Origin: Dipteris shenzhenensis
Lineage: Eukaryota > Polypodiophyta > Polypodiopsida > Gleicheniales
Assembly: GCA_047967505.1 (NCBI GenBank)
Contig: CM106539.1
Length of the DNA: 64,000 nt
Reading direction: 5' to 3' (one strand)
Every line of letters begins with the position of its first letter. Position 1 is the first letter of the stretch. The position numbers and the translations under genes were made by a program. The notes under the pieces are model-generated. The model had not been told where the DNA came from, made no database searches, and saw only the letters and a program-made list of their open reading frames with translations. Shown piece by piece: positions 20,075 to 32,039 of this stretch.

Positions 20075-23000
20075 TGAGGTGGAAAACAACCAAGGCTGAG
20101 GCTGAAAGTGCCACCTCAACCCTGTTGTAGTCTCAGAGAAGAAAGGAGAATCCTTCCATTCCCTAAAGAAAGAAGCCCTCCTAGTTGAGGTTGCACGGGA
20201 GTCTCCCTGCATACCCGTCCATACGGCCATCAAAGTATGTACGGTGTCTGTCCAAATACTAGCCAATGTGTGCGAGGGATGAACCTGAGTACCCTCCAAA
20301 GCCTCTGTGCATTTGGCTCTCCAGATATGCCAGGATGCTATGCTCGCTAGAATCTCCCAAGAAGTATATCCACAGAGGCATGTACAGCTGTAAAAGAAAG
20401 GTGTGGTACCACATCCAACGAACAGGACTCAGTCTGATGACGTCGAACCGAAATGGCCCGAGAGGAGTCAAATCTCTCATAGAATACCTGAGGCCCTATA
20501 AGAGAAAGACAAGCCACTGAGCCCCATGTCATAAAGAATGGGGAGTGGGCAAAGTGACTGAAAATCCTGGCTACCCCCATCCAAATCATCCTCGCTTGTC
20601 TGCAATCCCATAAGCAATGCTGAATAGTCTCCGAAGCAGAGAGGCAACGAGGGCAAGTAGGGTCGGCTCCGAACCTGGACCTCCAAAGGTTCACTGCAAT
20701 CCCACCATGAATAAAGAGTCAAAAGAAGATAGTGATCTTTCTATTCCTGTGGGATTTCCAGAGTCTCCTCCAGAAGCACCTCTGCAGATCCGCAGTGATA
20801 TCAAATGTCTCCCAATGAGGAACTCTGGAAGGTCTCCAACCTCTACTACTGAGCTGAAACTCTTGGCATTACTGACTGTGTAACGAAAGAAGGGGATGCT
20901 CTTCTCTTGATGCCCTGCGTCAATCCACTCCCACTCTCCGGGGTCCCACTGCAAAAACGTGATGGGAACTCCCCCATAGAGCTAGAGCCTCCAAGACCCG
21001 GTGGAGAGTAGCCGGGGGTCTGGGTCTAGGAACCACTCTGAATCTGATCCCTGCACCAAAAGACCTACAACCCTGATAGGCTGAAAAGTAGACTCAAGCA
21101 AGATGTCCTCTGTGGACCTGAGCAATCTGCCACCATCGTGGACACTAAAAACTAAAGCATCCTCCTGTGCATCTCGAGAAGCGGAACACCTCCTCTTGTA
21201 AAAGTACCTGCCCAAGTGGAGGAAGTGAGTGGCATATCATATGTGTCTACCCAAACCTCTGGAAGGGCTGCCTCAATCTGCAAGATCCTCCCTGCACTCC
21301 CTCTGAGATGTCCTGTCAACCTTGATTTGGTCTCCTCTAGAAGCCTGCGGAAAGCTTTCAAAGACTCCATAGATGATGCAGGTCCCCTCTCCGACCTGGA
21401 CCACTGCATGTAGAGTGAGGCACCCAGTGGTCTGCCATGATCATCTAAAATACTGTCATTCCACATGATGGGTTGCCTATCAATCTCTTCACGAGAGGAA
21501 GGAGGAATCCTCCGAAGAGTGCTTCTGAAACTGGCCCAAGCTTTCAGAATGGCAACCATGAGAGGGGACGAAGGTGATCTGAGGTGTGCTGTGGTGAAGA
21601 TCCACCTAACACTGCTCATCCAGTCTCCTCCTGAAGAAGGTGTGCACCTCTGTATGCTGCTAATAAGAAAGTCCTTCCACGGTTCCTGCCCTGGCATAAG
21701 TCCCTGCACCACCATCTTGCAAAGTAAAGCTCTGCACTGTAAATCTGGATCAAAAATATTGAGACCCCCTTCTTGTGTAGTAGGGAGGATGAGGGTCTCC
21801 CAAGCCACCCTGGCTAAGGCATCTGATGTGCCATCTAGCCCACTTCAAAGAAAGTTTCTGATCGGTCTTCTGAGCTAAATGATGCAGTCCCTAGAACGGC
21901 ACCAGCATGAACAAACAAACCAAGCCGTGGCCAAGAGGACCTGGATGACCACCACAACTCTAGAGGCAAGATCCAACTTGGCTGAGCTCCAAAAAAGAAG
22001 CTTTCTCCTGATGCTCTCCAAAACGGGAGCAAACTGCTGCGCGGAAGAAATATCCAAGCCGACTTGGCAGCCCAAATACTTGATAGGCACACCCCTCTGA
22101 ACCCAAGTGAATCCTATGTCAAGCCCCCAAACTAGAGTGTCCTCATCACTGATCCAAAAGCCATTGGATTTATGCCAATTTATCTGCGCCCCTGCCGCCA
22201 AGCAAAATAAATCCAATGCTGTCCTGAAAGAAGTGAGCGTCTGTGGCATCCAAGCAAACTGCTGTGTCATCTACCAACTCACTGTCAAGTAGCTCCTCTT
22301 CCCTTCTGATGGGAAGTCTCAGCCCAAAGATGTCAGCTTGAGATCTAACATAGATACTCATAGCTTCGGCCACGAACAAAAAAAGGAAAGGAGCAAGGGG
22401 GCATCCCTGACGGACTGATCTCGAAATCTGAAATCTCTCACCCCTTACCCCACCAATAAGTACCTGGCTGTGGGCTGATCTGTACAAAGAGGAAACACCT
22501 TTGATCCAAGCATCAGTAAAGCCAAAGCGTAGAAGGGTGCCCTCCAAAAAACCCCAATCTACTCTGTCATAAGCTTTCTCAAAATCCAAAAGTACAATGG
22601 CTAGATTCTGGCCACTTTGCATGGCCCACTCTGAAGCTTCCTAGAAAGAGAAAATGTTATAAAAAATGCTTCTGCCATGCACAAATCCCGTCTAAGTGTC
22701 ATGAATAAGATCAGGGAGAAGGGGCTGCAATCGGAGGCTGATTGCCTTGGCTAGAATCTTGTAACAAGTCCCCAGAAGTGTGATAGGCCTCCACTGGGAC
22801 ACTAAATTTCTGCAACCTCCTTTCGGGATAAGGTGGATGAGACCCTCTGTAAGCCACCCAGGCATCTCGCCAGAGTCCCAAATGGCCTGCAAGGCTGAAG
22901 TAATGTAGTCTCCAATCATATCCCAAAATGCAATGAAAAAAGACGGGGTGAGGCCATCCAAACTTGGGCACTTGCCCTTGTGAAGGGCTGAAAGTGCAGT

Positions 23001-24404
23001 CCTGAACTCTGTGTTGGTGAAAGGTGCGTCGAGAAAAACATGCATACCCGGATTCACCAACACAGGGATGCTCTGCCAAATAGCCTGTCTAGCATCCTCT
23101 CTATCATGTGTCTCAGGATCAGCAGTAAGAAGGGTGGCATAGAAATCTGAAGCTATGCATAAGACATCATCAGGCTCTGCTGTCTGTAAAACCCCATGTG
23201 AGTCAATAAGTTGGGATATACTCTCTCTACTATGTCTAGGGCCAAGAGTAGAGAAAAAGTATTTATTGACTCTACCACCCATCTGAATCGAGAAGGACTC
23301 TCGTGCATGAAAGGCATACTCTGCTCTCTGATCAAGCAATATCTGCTGATGAGCCCTTGCTTCTGCAAGGCGCTCCTGAATCCAAGCATCTGAAGGCCGT
23401 TTCTGCTCTTCCCTCTGCAAAGCTGCCAACTGTTGGCGAACACCAATCTCACGTCTGAGAATATCTTGTCTCCTGGTACAAGCAACTGAGCGGTAGAAGT
23501 CGCTAATACCAGAAAGGGCAGCAGCTACATGTGATGGATATGGCTGCCCACCCTGGACATGAGAAACCCATATCTGCAGGGCTGCCTCTGTAAGGTCCTC
23601 CTCTGTGTAAAAGGCATCTGGAATCCTGATGCTGGCAGACCGGCCTCTCAAGTGAGGCTCTGAGATAGCCAGCACAACAGGAAAGTGGTCTGAAGTGGAA
23701 ACCCCAGCAGCAATGCATACCGATCCACCTCTGTCTAGTGCCCAATCATCTACATAGAATCTTTCAATGCGTGTATGAATAGGCATCTGCTGCCTCCTGT
23801 TCGACCAAGAGAACAGGAGGGACTGTGGCTGAATAAGAAAGGCATCGTCCAACCAAGTATCTCTGCCACAGAAGTGAAAAAGGAAGGCATCCCAAGCTTC
23901 TCTCTCCAAAGAGTGAAGTCCGCCTTCTCTACCCCCTTTTTTGTCTGACGGTAACTCAACCATGTTAAAGTCACCTCCAATCACCCATGAATCCGCAATG
24001 GGGGGCCAAGAGAGCAAATCCTTCCACATAAGGACACGTTCCCCTCTAATATCGGAGGCATACAGGTTAAGGAAATGAACCTTACGCCCTCCAATCAAAA
24101 GAATAATCCACTGAGCTCTAGAGGGAATAATGACTTCGTGTCCAACAACTAAGGGGAGAACCGACTGCGAAACTGAAATAGAAATGCCCCCCTTGGTGCC
24201 CAAGGCAGGCGACCAAAATGTATGGCCAGAAAGCAACTTGCCTTACTTGGCACAATCTCTAGGATCTAGTTTGTGCTCTTGAATAAATAAGATATCAATG
24301 GAACCCCCAGTAACACCTGGATGAAGCTGATCCCAGATCAGCTATCTACGGCGGCGATGTGGGACGCCACCTAGGCCCTGTATGTTCCAACTAATAATCC
24401 TCAT
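20075..24404 (-). pseudogene. LINE ORF2: endonuclease, RT, zinc-binding domain
   Basis: Starts MRIISWNIQGLGG at 24404. The AP-like endonuclease shows 'DILFIQEHKLD', 'WVIGGDFNMVELPSDKKGG' and 'GVSTSDHFPVVLAI'. The RT shows 'AFWDMIGDYITSALQ', 'LTEGLIHLIPKGG', 'VSQWRPITLLGTCYKILAKA', 'VLLDFEKAYDRVDW' (first catalytic Asp), 'SVRQGCPLAPFLF' and 'SELVDDTAV', where the usual F/L-A-D-D is LVDD. The C-terminus near 20600-20700 has the zinc pattern CPRCLSASETIQHCLWDC. Stops are seen at TAG after HRRR, TAA after RDCAK and TAG at about 22690, with many frameshifts between 20100 and 22300. The protein would nick DNA and reverse-transcribe its own RNA. Confidence 0.9.
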
Positions 24405-25882
24405 CGACGGGAGGATGTAGAGTGGAACACCTTACTCGACCTAGTGGCGGAAACAAACCCCTCAACAGGGGAAGAGCTCCTGCTCGAGGAGGGAGGAATG
24501 GAACCAAGTGGCGAAAAATCAACAGGGGAAAGAACCCTGCCACCTGAAGAAGAAGCCCTGTCAACAGGAAACCCAATCACTGGCTCCCCAAAAGTAGCGG
24601 GCACAAACTCGTCCTCTGGGAAATCTGAACCATCTGCCAGGGCTGAAAATGAGTTCCTGTGAAGCAAGCCAGACACCGGAGTGCGAAGGATGCCTTCTGA
24701 GAGAAGAGGATCAATAGTGTAAACCATCCCCTTCCCCCTATCCAAGGGAGTAAGTGAGGACTGCTCTCTATCCTGTGTCTGCCCAGCCGCGGAGACCTCT
24801 ACTGCCTCAAGAGCGTCTGGCACCGCTGGTTCTAGGGAAGAAGCTGCAACCGGGGAGGAGGTCGAAGCTTCAGTGTCTTGGACTGTGCGAGGTGAGACTG
24901 GAGGGACAGCTCGAGGTGAAGCAGAGTCCACTAATGTACCCTCGTGAACTGAAGGAGGGATCTGCACACGTGCCGGAACCCACTGGAGAGCGTCGCGTGC
25001 CCCTGAGGTAGGTGGGGGTCGAGGAGCAGGTGATGGACCTGTACCACCCCCTTGTCGAGGTCGAGGAGCAGGTGCTGGACCTGTACCACTCCTCTGTCGA
25101 GGCCGAGGAGCAAGTGCTGGACCTATACCACCCCCCTGTCGAGGCCATGGGGCGGTAGCTGTACCAGAGGGCTTCTTGGGCCTTTTCTTCTTCCTGGGGC
25201 AATCCCTGGCAAAGTGTCCAATGGTCCTGCATATCTTGCATTGGTCCTGTCTGCCTGAAATCTCTACTCTCTGGCGAAAAAAGGAACCATCCGGGCACTG
25301 GATCATAACATGGTCCATCTTGAGGTTAGGATCCTTACAGAGGACCCTAACTCTAGGTACCCCATCAGCCTTGGTTGCCTCTGTTGCAGTCAATGGCAAC
25401 CCAGGGAGGGGTGGGATCTCAGCAACCGCGCCAAAATGCTCCCCAATAACAGAAAGAAGTCGATGGTAAACTTGGGGAAGCGCGGGAAATCTGATGAAGA
25501 GCGAAAAGATTTCCTTATCCGCCTCCACTGGGTCGAAACCAATATGAAAGGCTTCAAAGAAGATCTTCCTGTGTCCCAGGTGTAAAAACTCAGCTTTGAG
25601 CACAGTGCTCGCAGCCTCTAGAGTGTCAAAAACAACCTGGAAAAAACCTTGTCCCAGAAGACGAACATCTAACAATCGTGGAGTGACGTCTGGGGGGAGA
25701 GCTGCAAGCATCCAGTCTCTGGCTTGGGATCTGGAGGGGTGAGACCCAAAGATGCGTGCTAGCAACGTGGTAGAGCATTCAATCTCTACATCCTTCTTGA
25801 GCTGCTGCAACTCGTCTTTAGAAAAGGTAATAGTTTTCAAGGCCGGTGGAGGTGGAGTAGGATTGGCTGACGGAGTATCCAT
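24401..25882 (-). CDS. LINE ORF1, CCHC RNA-binding protein
   Basis: Start taken as the ATG at 25882 (MDTPSANPTPPPPALK), because upstream in-frame Met codons sit in a low-complexity Pro/Ser/Leu translation of the 5' UTR. About 490 residues, uninterrupted. The N-terminal third ('FSKDELQQLKKDVEIECSTT', 'ALPPDVTPRLLDVRLLGQGF', 'LFIRFPALPQVYHRLLSVIG', 'VPRVRVLCKDPNLKMDHVMI') is the DUF4283-like RNA-binding domain of plant LINEs. A zinc knuckle follows, CKICRTIGHFARDC, then a basic KKKRPKK and three copies of a GGGTGP-APRPRQ repeat, then a Ser/Pro tail. It stops at TGA 24401-24403, inside the ATGA overlap with ORF2. Confidence 0.85.
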   Translation of the reverse strand: MDTPSANPTPPPPALKTITFSKDELQQLKKDVEIECSTTLLARIFGSHPSRSQARDWMLAALPPDVTPRLLDVRLLGQGFFQVVFDTLEAASTVLKAEFLHLGHRKIFFEAFHIGFDPVEADKEIFSLFIRFPALPQVYHRLLSVIGEHFGAVAEIPPLPGLPLTATEATKADGVPRVRVLCKDPNLKMDHVMIQCPDGSFFRQRVEISGRQDQCKICRTIGHFARDCPRKKKRPKKPSGTATAPWPRQGGGIGPALAPRPRQRSGTGPAPAPRPRQGGGTGPSPAPRPPPTSGARDALQWVPARVQIPPSVHEGTLVDSASPRAVPPVSPRTVQDTEASTSSPVAASSLEPAVPDALEAVEVSAAGQTQDREQSSLTPLDRGKGMVYTIDPLLSEGILRTPVSGLLHRNSFSALADGSDFPEDEFVPATFGEPVIGFPVDRASSSGGRVLSPVDFSPLGSIPPSSSRSSSPVEGFVSATRSSKVFHSTSSRR

Positions 25883-25979
25883 CGCCAATCGAGGTGAGGA
25901 GGCCGACTCTGACAATTTGGAGGCTCCTTCCGCTCCAAAAAATGCTGCGGGAGATAGGGGGTAGAAAACAGGGAAAGGA

Positions 25980-26600
25980 GGTGAGGAGGGAGCGGGGGAA
26001 GGGGCGAGGAGGGGAGGGGTAGAGGGGAGAGGCTGAGAGGCTGAAGGGGAGGGGGCAGGCTGAGAGGGAGGGAGGGGGCAGGCTAGGGAGAGGAGAGGGA
26101 GAGGAAGGAGAGGCAGGAAGGGGGCGGGCTGAGGGGCAGGGAGGGGGCGGGCTGAGAGGAGAGGGAGAGGAGGGAGAGGAGAGGGAGGAAGGGGGCGGCG
26201 GCAGGCTGAGAGGGTGAGGAGAGGGAGAGGAAGGAGAGGGAGGGGCAGGGAGGGGCGCGCTGAGAGGAAGGGAGGGGGCGGCACAGACTGAGAGGAAGAG
26301 GAGAGGGAGAGGCGGAGAGGCAGGGAGGGGGCAGCGCAGGCTGAGAGGGAGAGGAGAGGGAGAGGAAGGGGCGGGCTGAGAGGCAGGGAGGGGGTGGAGG
26401 CGCAGGCTGAGAGGGGGAGGAGAGGGAGCGGGCTGAAGGGAAGGGGGCGGGCTGAAGGGGGAGGAGGAGAAGGGAGGGAGGGGCTGAGGGAGGGGGAGGG
26501 GCTGAGGGCAAGGGAGAGAGGGAGGGACGGGCTGAGGGAGAGGGTGCAGCAAGGGAGCGGGGAGGAGCAGCAGCTCGAAAAAATGTTTTGCTCGGCTTCT
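25980..26600 (-). promoter_or_regulatory. LINE pyrimidine-rich 5' UTR
   Basis: On the element strand this is a C/T-rich stretch of CCCTCC-, CCTCTC- and CTCAGCC-type repeats, and long open frames here are compositional artefacts. A similar C/T-rich leader occurs at 59330-59990 in the other copy. It probably contains the internal promoter, by analogy with other LINEs. Confidence 0.5.
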
Positions 26601-26845
26601 GTAAGTAGTGTACTGATGGCTCCTGTTTGGGGTTAGTGTTTCCCTGTAAATCGATCTTTTGACACAGCCATTTTACAGGAATCATGTTGGCTAGGAATGT
26701 TTCATTCAAACCTCTGAGATGGGCGTTTTTAAAAAATAATAATTTAAAGTTCACTTGATTCTTGACTTCTCTAGTTAGTAATTACTAATAATTAAATTTA
26801 AAATTTAATTTCGTTTTGGTAACTAAAATTCGAACAAGGCAAACC

Positions 26846-27379
26846 CATGGTTGTTAAGACACTCGTGTCTTATCATAAGACACTTAAGACACGTGTCTTA
26901 CCTTAAGACACCTTTAGACACTCTTGTTTTTTGTTTTTTTTGGTGGGTGGGGGGTAAGATTTGAGTCTTGAGAGTCGAAAATTTCCTTTCAATTATATGT
27001 ATCGAGATGTAGATTTCATTCATATCACATGTGACAAGATTCAATTGTCCATTTAAACCTTAAAGTACTCAATACTTGCAAGCTCTTGAGTCGCGAGTCT
27101 TAACTTTAAGTTTTAAGTCTTGAGTGACGAGTCTTGACTCTTAACTACATTGTACAAGTGCCTTCTTGCATTGTTTAAGTGTAGTTTATTGTACTTCTAG
27201 AATCTAGCAGTGAGCTATGCTAGCAAGTTGTACATTTGTATACTTATACATATATTAATTAAATATTTATTATTATAATCACAATGGCGTGTCTTAGGTG
27301 TCTTATCTTTAAGACACTTTAGACACTCGTGTCTGAAGCGTGTCTAACGTGTCGTGTCTTAACGTGTCTTACAACCATG
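26846..27379. mobile_element. hAT-like MITE with 8-bp TSD
   Basis: 534 bp with ends CATGGTTGT...ACAACCATG and a perfect 8-bp flanking direct repeat GGCAAACC (26838-26845 and 27380-27387). Both subterminal regions are packed with AAGACAC/GTGTCTT motifs in both orientations (26860-26930 and 27292-27372), as expected for transposase binding sites of hAT elements. There is no coding capacity. The terminal bases do not match the hAT consensus exactly, so the superfamily rests on TSD length and layout. Confidence 0.8.
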
Positions 27380-27387
27380 GGCAAACC

Positions 27388-27822
27388 TCTTAGATACTTT
27401 TTAAAATCGTCTAGCGTAGAGATGGCTTTTCTTTTTAGGCATGCTTCCTTATAATTGTGAAATACTTACATAGGAACAGTTTTGTTTCAGTTTTGTCATT
27501 CTGGATTCCTATTTCAAAAGCAATATCTTGTGAAGATCAAGTACATCCTCAAATTTCATCACGTTTTCAATTAATTGTCCGGGGTTAGGTAAAATGGTTT
27601 AGTACTCTAGGATTTTTAACATCTTTCAAAGCAAATTTGCATTAATCAAACTGAAATTCAAATCAAATTGAAAGTTACACTAGTCAAGGTTTAGATGTAA
27701 TTCTGCCTAGGTGACAAGATTTAAAAAATATAGACAAAGCCAAAAGCTGAAATTTGAATAAGACCATGTCAACTTACCCCTCTCCTTTTTCTCTCACATT
27801 GGAACTACATAGTTGGACTACT
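27388..27822. other. AT-rich intron remnant
   Basis: No gene, repeat or motif seen. Likely original intron DNA between the MITE and the gypsy LTR. Confidence 0.4.
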
Positions 27823-28475
27823 TGTAATATCCTTAGGAGGTTGGATTTAGTTCTATCAAAAGATTTGTGAGTTCTCCACTCGATGTTGTGTATCCTTAAA
27901 AACTCCTTTATAGTGCAAAGTGAGAGTTACGGGCAAGACTTTCAGTTCTATGTTTGAATGCTTGTATGCATTGATGTTGTATGTGATTACTTTTCTATTC
28001 TTAAAAAAAAAAGAGCTATGTCAACATTACCATTTTGAATGTAAGATTGAGTCCTGTACATAGAATTTGTAATAGTCTACTACATGTTGTGTATCTCCTA
28101 AAGATTTTTCCAAGGGTACTCACTTTATTTCAAAGCAGTGCTGTTACGTCAATTGTAATACCAAGGTCACGATAGAAGATGGGAAACCAAGAGGGCTCGA
28201 CAGTGCTTGCATCAATGGGAGTGTAGAGGGTTTGGGACTAGGTATTACCCTAGGCCTAGGCGACAATATGGAGTGCAAAGGAGGCCTAAAGGGGCATAGA
28301 GGTTCTAAGGTCCATATGGATACATGGCACTTAAGAGGACACCACAGTGGCAAGCACTGGGCTAGGAGGGAGGATACCATAAGGAACTTGAGAGAGAGCA
28401 AGTTCACGAGATAATGGGATCCGTGGCAGGGTGGAACAATATCATAGAGTCCTCTATGAAGTTGGAGACGTTACA
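27823..28475 (+). repeat. Putative 5' LTR of gypsy fragment
   Basis: It ends in GTTACA at 28475, two bases before the primer-binding site at 28478-28489. The start is uncertain: TGTAATATCC at 27823 would give an inverted terminal match (TGTAA/TTACA), but TGTTACGTC at 28143 is also possible. There is no second LTR in the window to decide. Confidence 0.45.
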
Positions 28476-28477
28476 TT

Positions 28478-28489
28478 TGGTATCAGAGC
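28478..28489 (+). other. Primer-binding site
   Basis: TGGTATCAGAGC, matching the initiator-Met tRNA 3' end, upstream of the gypsy gag-pol at 29424-32027. Confidence 0.8.
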
Positions 28490-29423
28490 TGTTTTGCGAG
28501 ACTGTTGAGAACGCTGTTGAGTTCACCGGGATCCTTTCAATCTGTTCTCTTCTATGTCCCAGACTCTTGAGTTTTTGGAGACCGCAACCCCAATGACCTT
28601 GTGGCATGATCGTAGGGCAGAGAAAGGAGCAAGGCGCATGACTTCGGGTTTGAATTGTGACTCCTAACAGCAGCGTGCAAAGCCGGAAGTGCTTAAAGGT
28701 GTAACACATCATCTAAGACTCCATATTTTTAAGTATTGAGAAGGTTGAGGTGTGAATCGTAACTGTTTCGAAGGCAATGGGCGACACAAATTGCAGACTA
28801 TCTAGAAGCTGGAACTCAGTACGAAGACTTTGTATAAATGGATGCTCAAGTATGTGTGGGTGTGTGGATTTGTATGTGTGAGAGCATACTTTTATACTAT
28901 GATCTATATCCACTGTTGGGCGCTGATGACGTCAGTGGGGATGCCATAGTAGCTAGTTCCTACTATGCGTGATGGAGTTTATGGTTTTCAATCTTATGAG
29001 TGACTCTCGTGAGATTGAAACTGCACTATGTTGTGTTTTTAGAGGATGAGTTTGGGAATGTTCCTGGATTCATCTAGGTATATCTAGAAGTTGGAACGAC
29101 TATGCAACGATCTATAGGAGATCATAAGCTCTGGCAATGGAGAGCTTGGAGCTGTGAGTGACTGAGAGCCAAAGGCTCGAGCTGTGGGCTACGAAGGAGC
29201 GTGGCGTTGAAGATGAAACATTATAAGTGCAATTGCGGGCTCGGGTTTAGGCAATCTTTTGGAGTAGAGGGGAGGCAATGATTACCATATGAGTCTGAAG
29301 TAAACGTAGCAACGAAGGAGACAAAAAGCTCGAGAGGATAATGGGGAAATGGAAGACAGAGACTACGGTGATTATGGAATTCCGTGTACGGAATTCATTA
29401 AACATGAAACTCGAACATAAAAT

Positions 29424-30840
29424 ATGGAGACACAATTAGGAACTATTAGTGATACATTGAAAACCCTAACTAAAGCCATAACCAAGTTATCCGATTCTCA
29501 ATGGGTAACTCCTATGAAAAAATCACCGACTCCTCCTAATCAAGTTGAGAGGTCCACCTCTTGACTTAGAGAAACCTCTAACATTCTTAAGGGCTTGAAA
29601 CTGCCAATGTTCAATGGGGAAGAAAAGGAGTGTAATAAAGATGCAAATAATACGTTTTTGCAAAAATGGCAAGACTTCCATCGACTCAGGAATACCCCTC
29701 TTGAAAATCAAGTCGTGGAAGCAAGTCTTTACCTTGGAAACAAGGCCTATAAACTATAAATGGTGCATGAGCCTCAGAGAAAATGATAGAATTCCTAGGT
29801 ATTGGGATGGGCTTGGACAAGCCTTCTTAAAAGAGTTTTACCGGAAAATGAATTAGAAAGAGCATGGGAGGCTTGGGACAATTGCACTTTGGGTAAAAAT
29901 ACTCTAGTTCAGTATAAGCAAATTATAGGGAGACAGTCCTTAAGCTGAAAGGAATTGATGAATTCCAGAAGATAAGGGGTTTCGTGAGAGGTCTCAAAGA
30001 CACTTATAAGATTGAGGTGAGAAGAAATTCTTTCAAAACCTTTGAAGAAGTAATTAAGTATGCCCAAATATACAACGATACGACGGGGAAATCCAAAGCT
30101 GGAACTTTGGAACAAACAGGTTTTGCTCCTAAGTTCAACAAATTTTTCAATTTGAAACGGAAGGGGCACTTTAAGAAGGAGGCTCCTCAGGCACCACCTA
30201 AGAAACCTCAAACACAAAATTATCCTCTCTTGGAGGATTATGAAAGGGCCAGATAGGAAAATCTTTGCTTCAAATGTTTGGGCAAAGACAATACTGCTTG
30301 GAACTGCCCTAAAAATTGTTAGCAGGAGCTAAAGCCCCATATAGAACTCCACAAAAACAAGTACATGCGGTGCAGGTATTACCGCTTAATGGTATTGAAA
30401 AGTATACTAAAGTAGAGGTCTATCATGAGGATAGCATCCGCATGTGCTGTCTATCATCATCGGCAATGTGGCAGTCCATCTTTGGTCCTCCTGCCTTAAG
30501 GATGCATGGAAAAATAAAGGGGCAAAGGTAAGAGTGACGGTCGATGATATTGCAACACATGACGTCTTGAACTACTCGTTAGTGAAGAAATTAAAATTGC
30601 CTGAGAGTCCAAGTGCCAATAATAAAAAGGTTTGGGACACCATGATATATGGTGTAGAGTTGGATATTCAAGGCTATCAGGATGCCTTGGATTTTCAAAT
30701 CATGCATCTCAATCGAGCAGATGTAGTGCTTGGTCGAGAATGGTTGTATAGTCTTGGACATAGCTTACAACGGAGTTATCTTAATAATTCCATTATGTTT
30801 GAAAAAGATGGTAGAGTCTTTCAGATTTAGGGAGAACATG
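29424..30840 (+). pseudogene. Gypsy gag and protease remnants
   Basis: Gag begins METQLGTISDTLKTLTKAI at 29424. Frames then break repeatedly, with recognisable pieces 'LKLPMFNGEE', 'LKGIDEFQKIRGFVRGLKDT' and 'EVIKYAQIYND', and a decayed zinc knuckle CFKCLGKDNTAWNCP (the His is replaced). The protease part at 30510-30830 has 'VTVDDIATHDVLNYSLVKKL' and 'NRADVVLGREWLYSLGHS', the usual second half of gypsy retropepsin. The D-[ST]-G site is altered (VDDIAT). Confidence 0.7.
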
Positions 30841-31079
30841 ATGTGCCCAACTCTCCTCTTATTTGTTCGATGGAATTGGAACAACTACTAGACCAAGAAA
30901 AATGCGAGGTATATCTCTGTGAACTTAACTTTTATTGGTGATTTTATGTCTTTTGCATCGGAAAGAAGTAATATTGTTTTTGATGATGTTAAAAAGTATA
31001 AATCTTCTTTCAATGATATAATGTTTGAATTTTTTTGCCTGATTTGCATGACGGTTTTCCCCCTGAGAGAGAAGTAGAT

Positions 31080-32027
31080 CATAAAATAGATTTGATTCTT
31101 GGATCTACCCCTGTTTGTAACCCCCCATATAGGCTTAGTCAAACGGAGGAATGTGAGGTGAAAGACAATTAATTGAATACTTTAGGAAGGGCCAAATTCA
31201 ACCAAGTAGCTCACCTTGGTCTGCACCAGTTTTACTGGTAAAGAACTATGCGTTTATGCATAGATTATTGAGCACTAAATAAAATCACCATAAAAAATAA
31301 GTATCCTATGCCTCGCATTGATGGGATTTTTGATCAATTGCAATGGGCAAAATATTTTACTAAAATTGATTTAAGGTCAGGATATCAGCAAGTACAAATT
31401 AAGGAAGAGGATGTTCCTAAGACATCATTTCGTACTAGGTATGGGCATTATCAATTTAAAGTAATGCCATTTGGATTAACAAATGCTCCAACGACTTTCA
31501 TGACACTTATGAATAGTGTCTTAAGGCCATATTTAGGAAAATTTACTGTAGTATTATTAGATGATATCCTTATATATAGTAAAACAAAAAAAAAGCATTT
31601 GGAACATTTGCGAAAAGTGTTCCAACTGCTTAGAGATAATTCACTCTTTGCTAAAGAATCCAAATGTGAATTCTTTGCAAAAGAAGTGAAATACTTGGGA
31701 CATATAATATTCCAAGGAGGGGTTCGTATGGATCTTGAAAAAGTAAGGGCCATATTGGAATGGCCACACCCTACAAACCTAGAAGAGTTACAGATATTCT
31801 TAGGTTTGTTCGAATTCTATAGGAGATTCATCTAAGATTACGCTAAGATTGTTGTCGATGATGACTGACCACCTTTATATGGGATGAACCTCAAAAGAGA
31901 AGTTTTGAAAAATTAGAAGTAGCTATAGTAGCAACTCGTCTTAAAGGTAGTGGATCCCAATGAACCATTTTTGGTTGAGACAAATGCCATTGATTTTGGT
32001 GCTGGAGCGGTACTTTTACAAAAAGGT
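31080..32027 (+). pseudogene. Gypsy reverse transcriptase, truncated before RNase H
   Basis: The frame at 31308-31835 carries the RT palm: '[18 protein letters not shown]' (first catalytic Asp), '[20 protein letters not shown]', '[12 protein letters not shown]' (the Asp pair; LLDD rather than YLDD/FLDD), '[16 protein letters not shown]' and '[12 protein letters not shown]'. Downstream pieces reach the first RNase H strand ('AIDFGAGAVLLQKG') at about 32025, where LINE-like sequence begins. Integrase and the 3' LTR are missing. Confidence 0.85.
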
Positions 32028-32039
32028 TGACTAGTGGTT

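Larger units (their letters stand above)
19961..26616 (-). mobile_element. Full-length L1-type LINE in HD2-like intron
   Basis: About 6.65 kb between 12-bp target duplications (19949-19960 and 26617-26628), with the poly(A) tail at the left end and a pyrimidine-rich 5' UTR at the right end. ORF1 (24401-25882) and ORF2 (about 20075-24404) overlap as ATGA. ORF2 has several stops and frameshifts, so the copy is dead. A second copy of the same family is at 59322-64000. Confidence 0.95.

Noticed and set aside
26681-26740. Reading after an acceptor-like TTTTACAG at 26680 gives ...SEMGVFKK, similar to the S-E-M-G of some HD2 fingers
   Set aside because: The frame has a TAG after five codons and lacks both His residues; the exon at 39547 completes the finger in phase.
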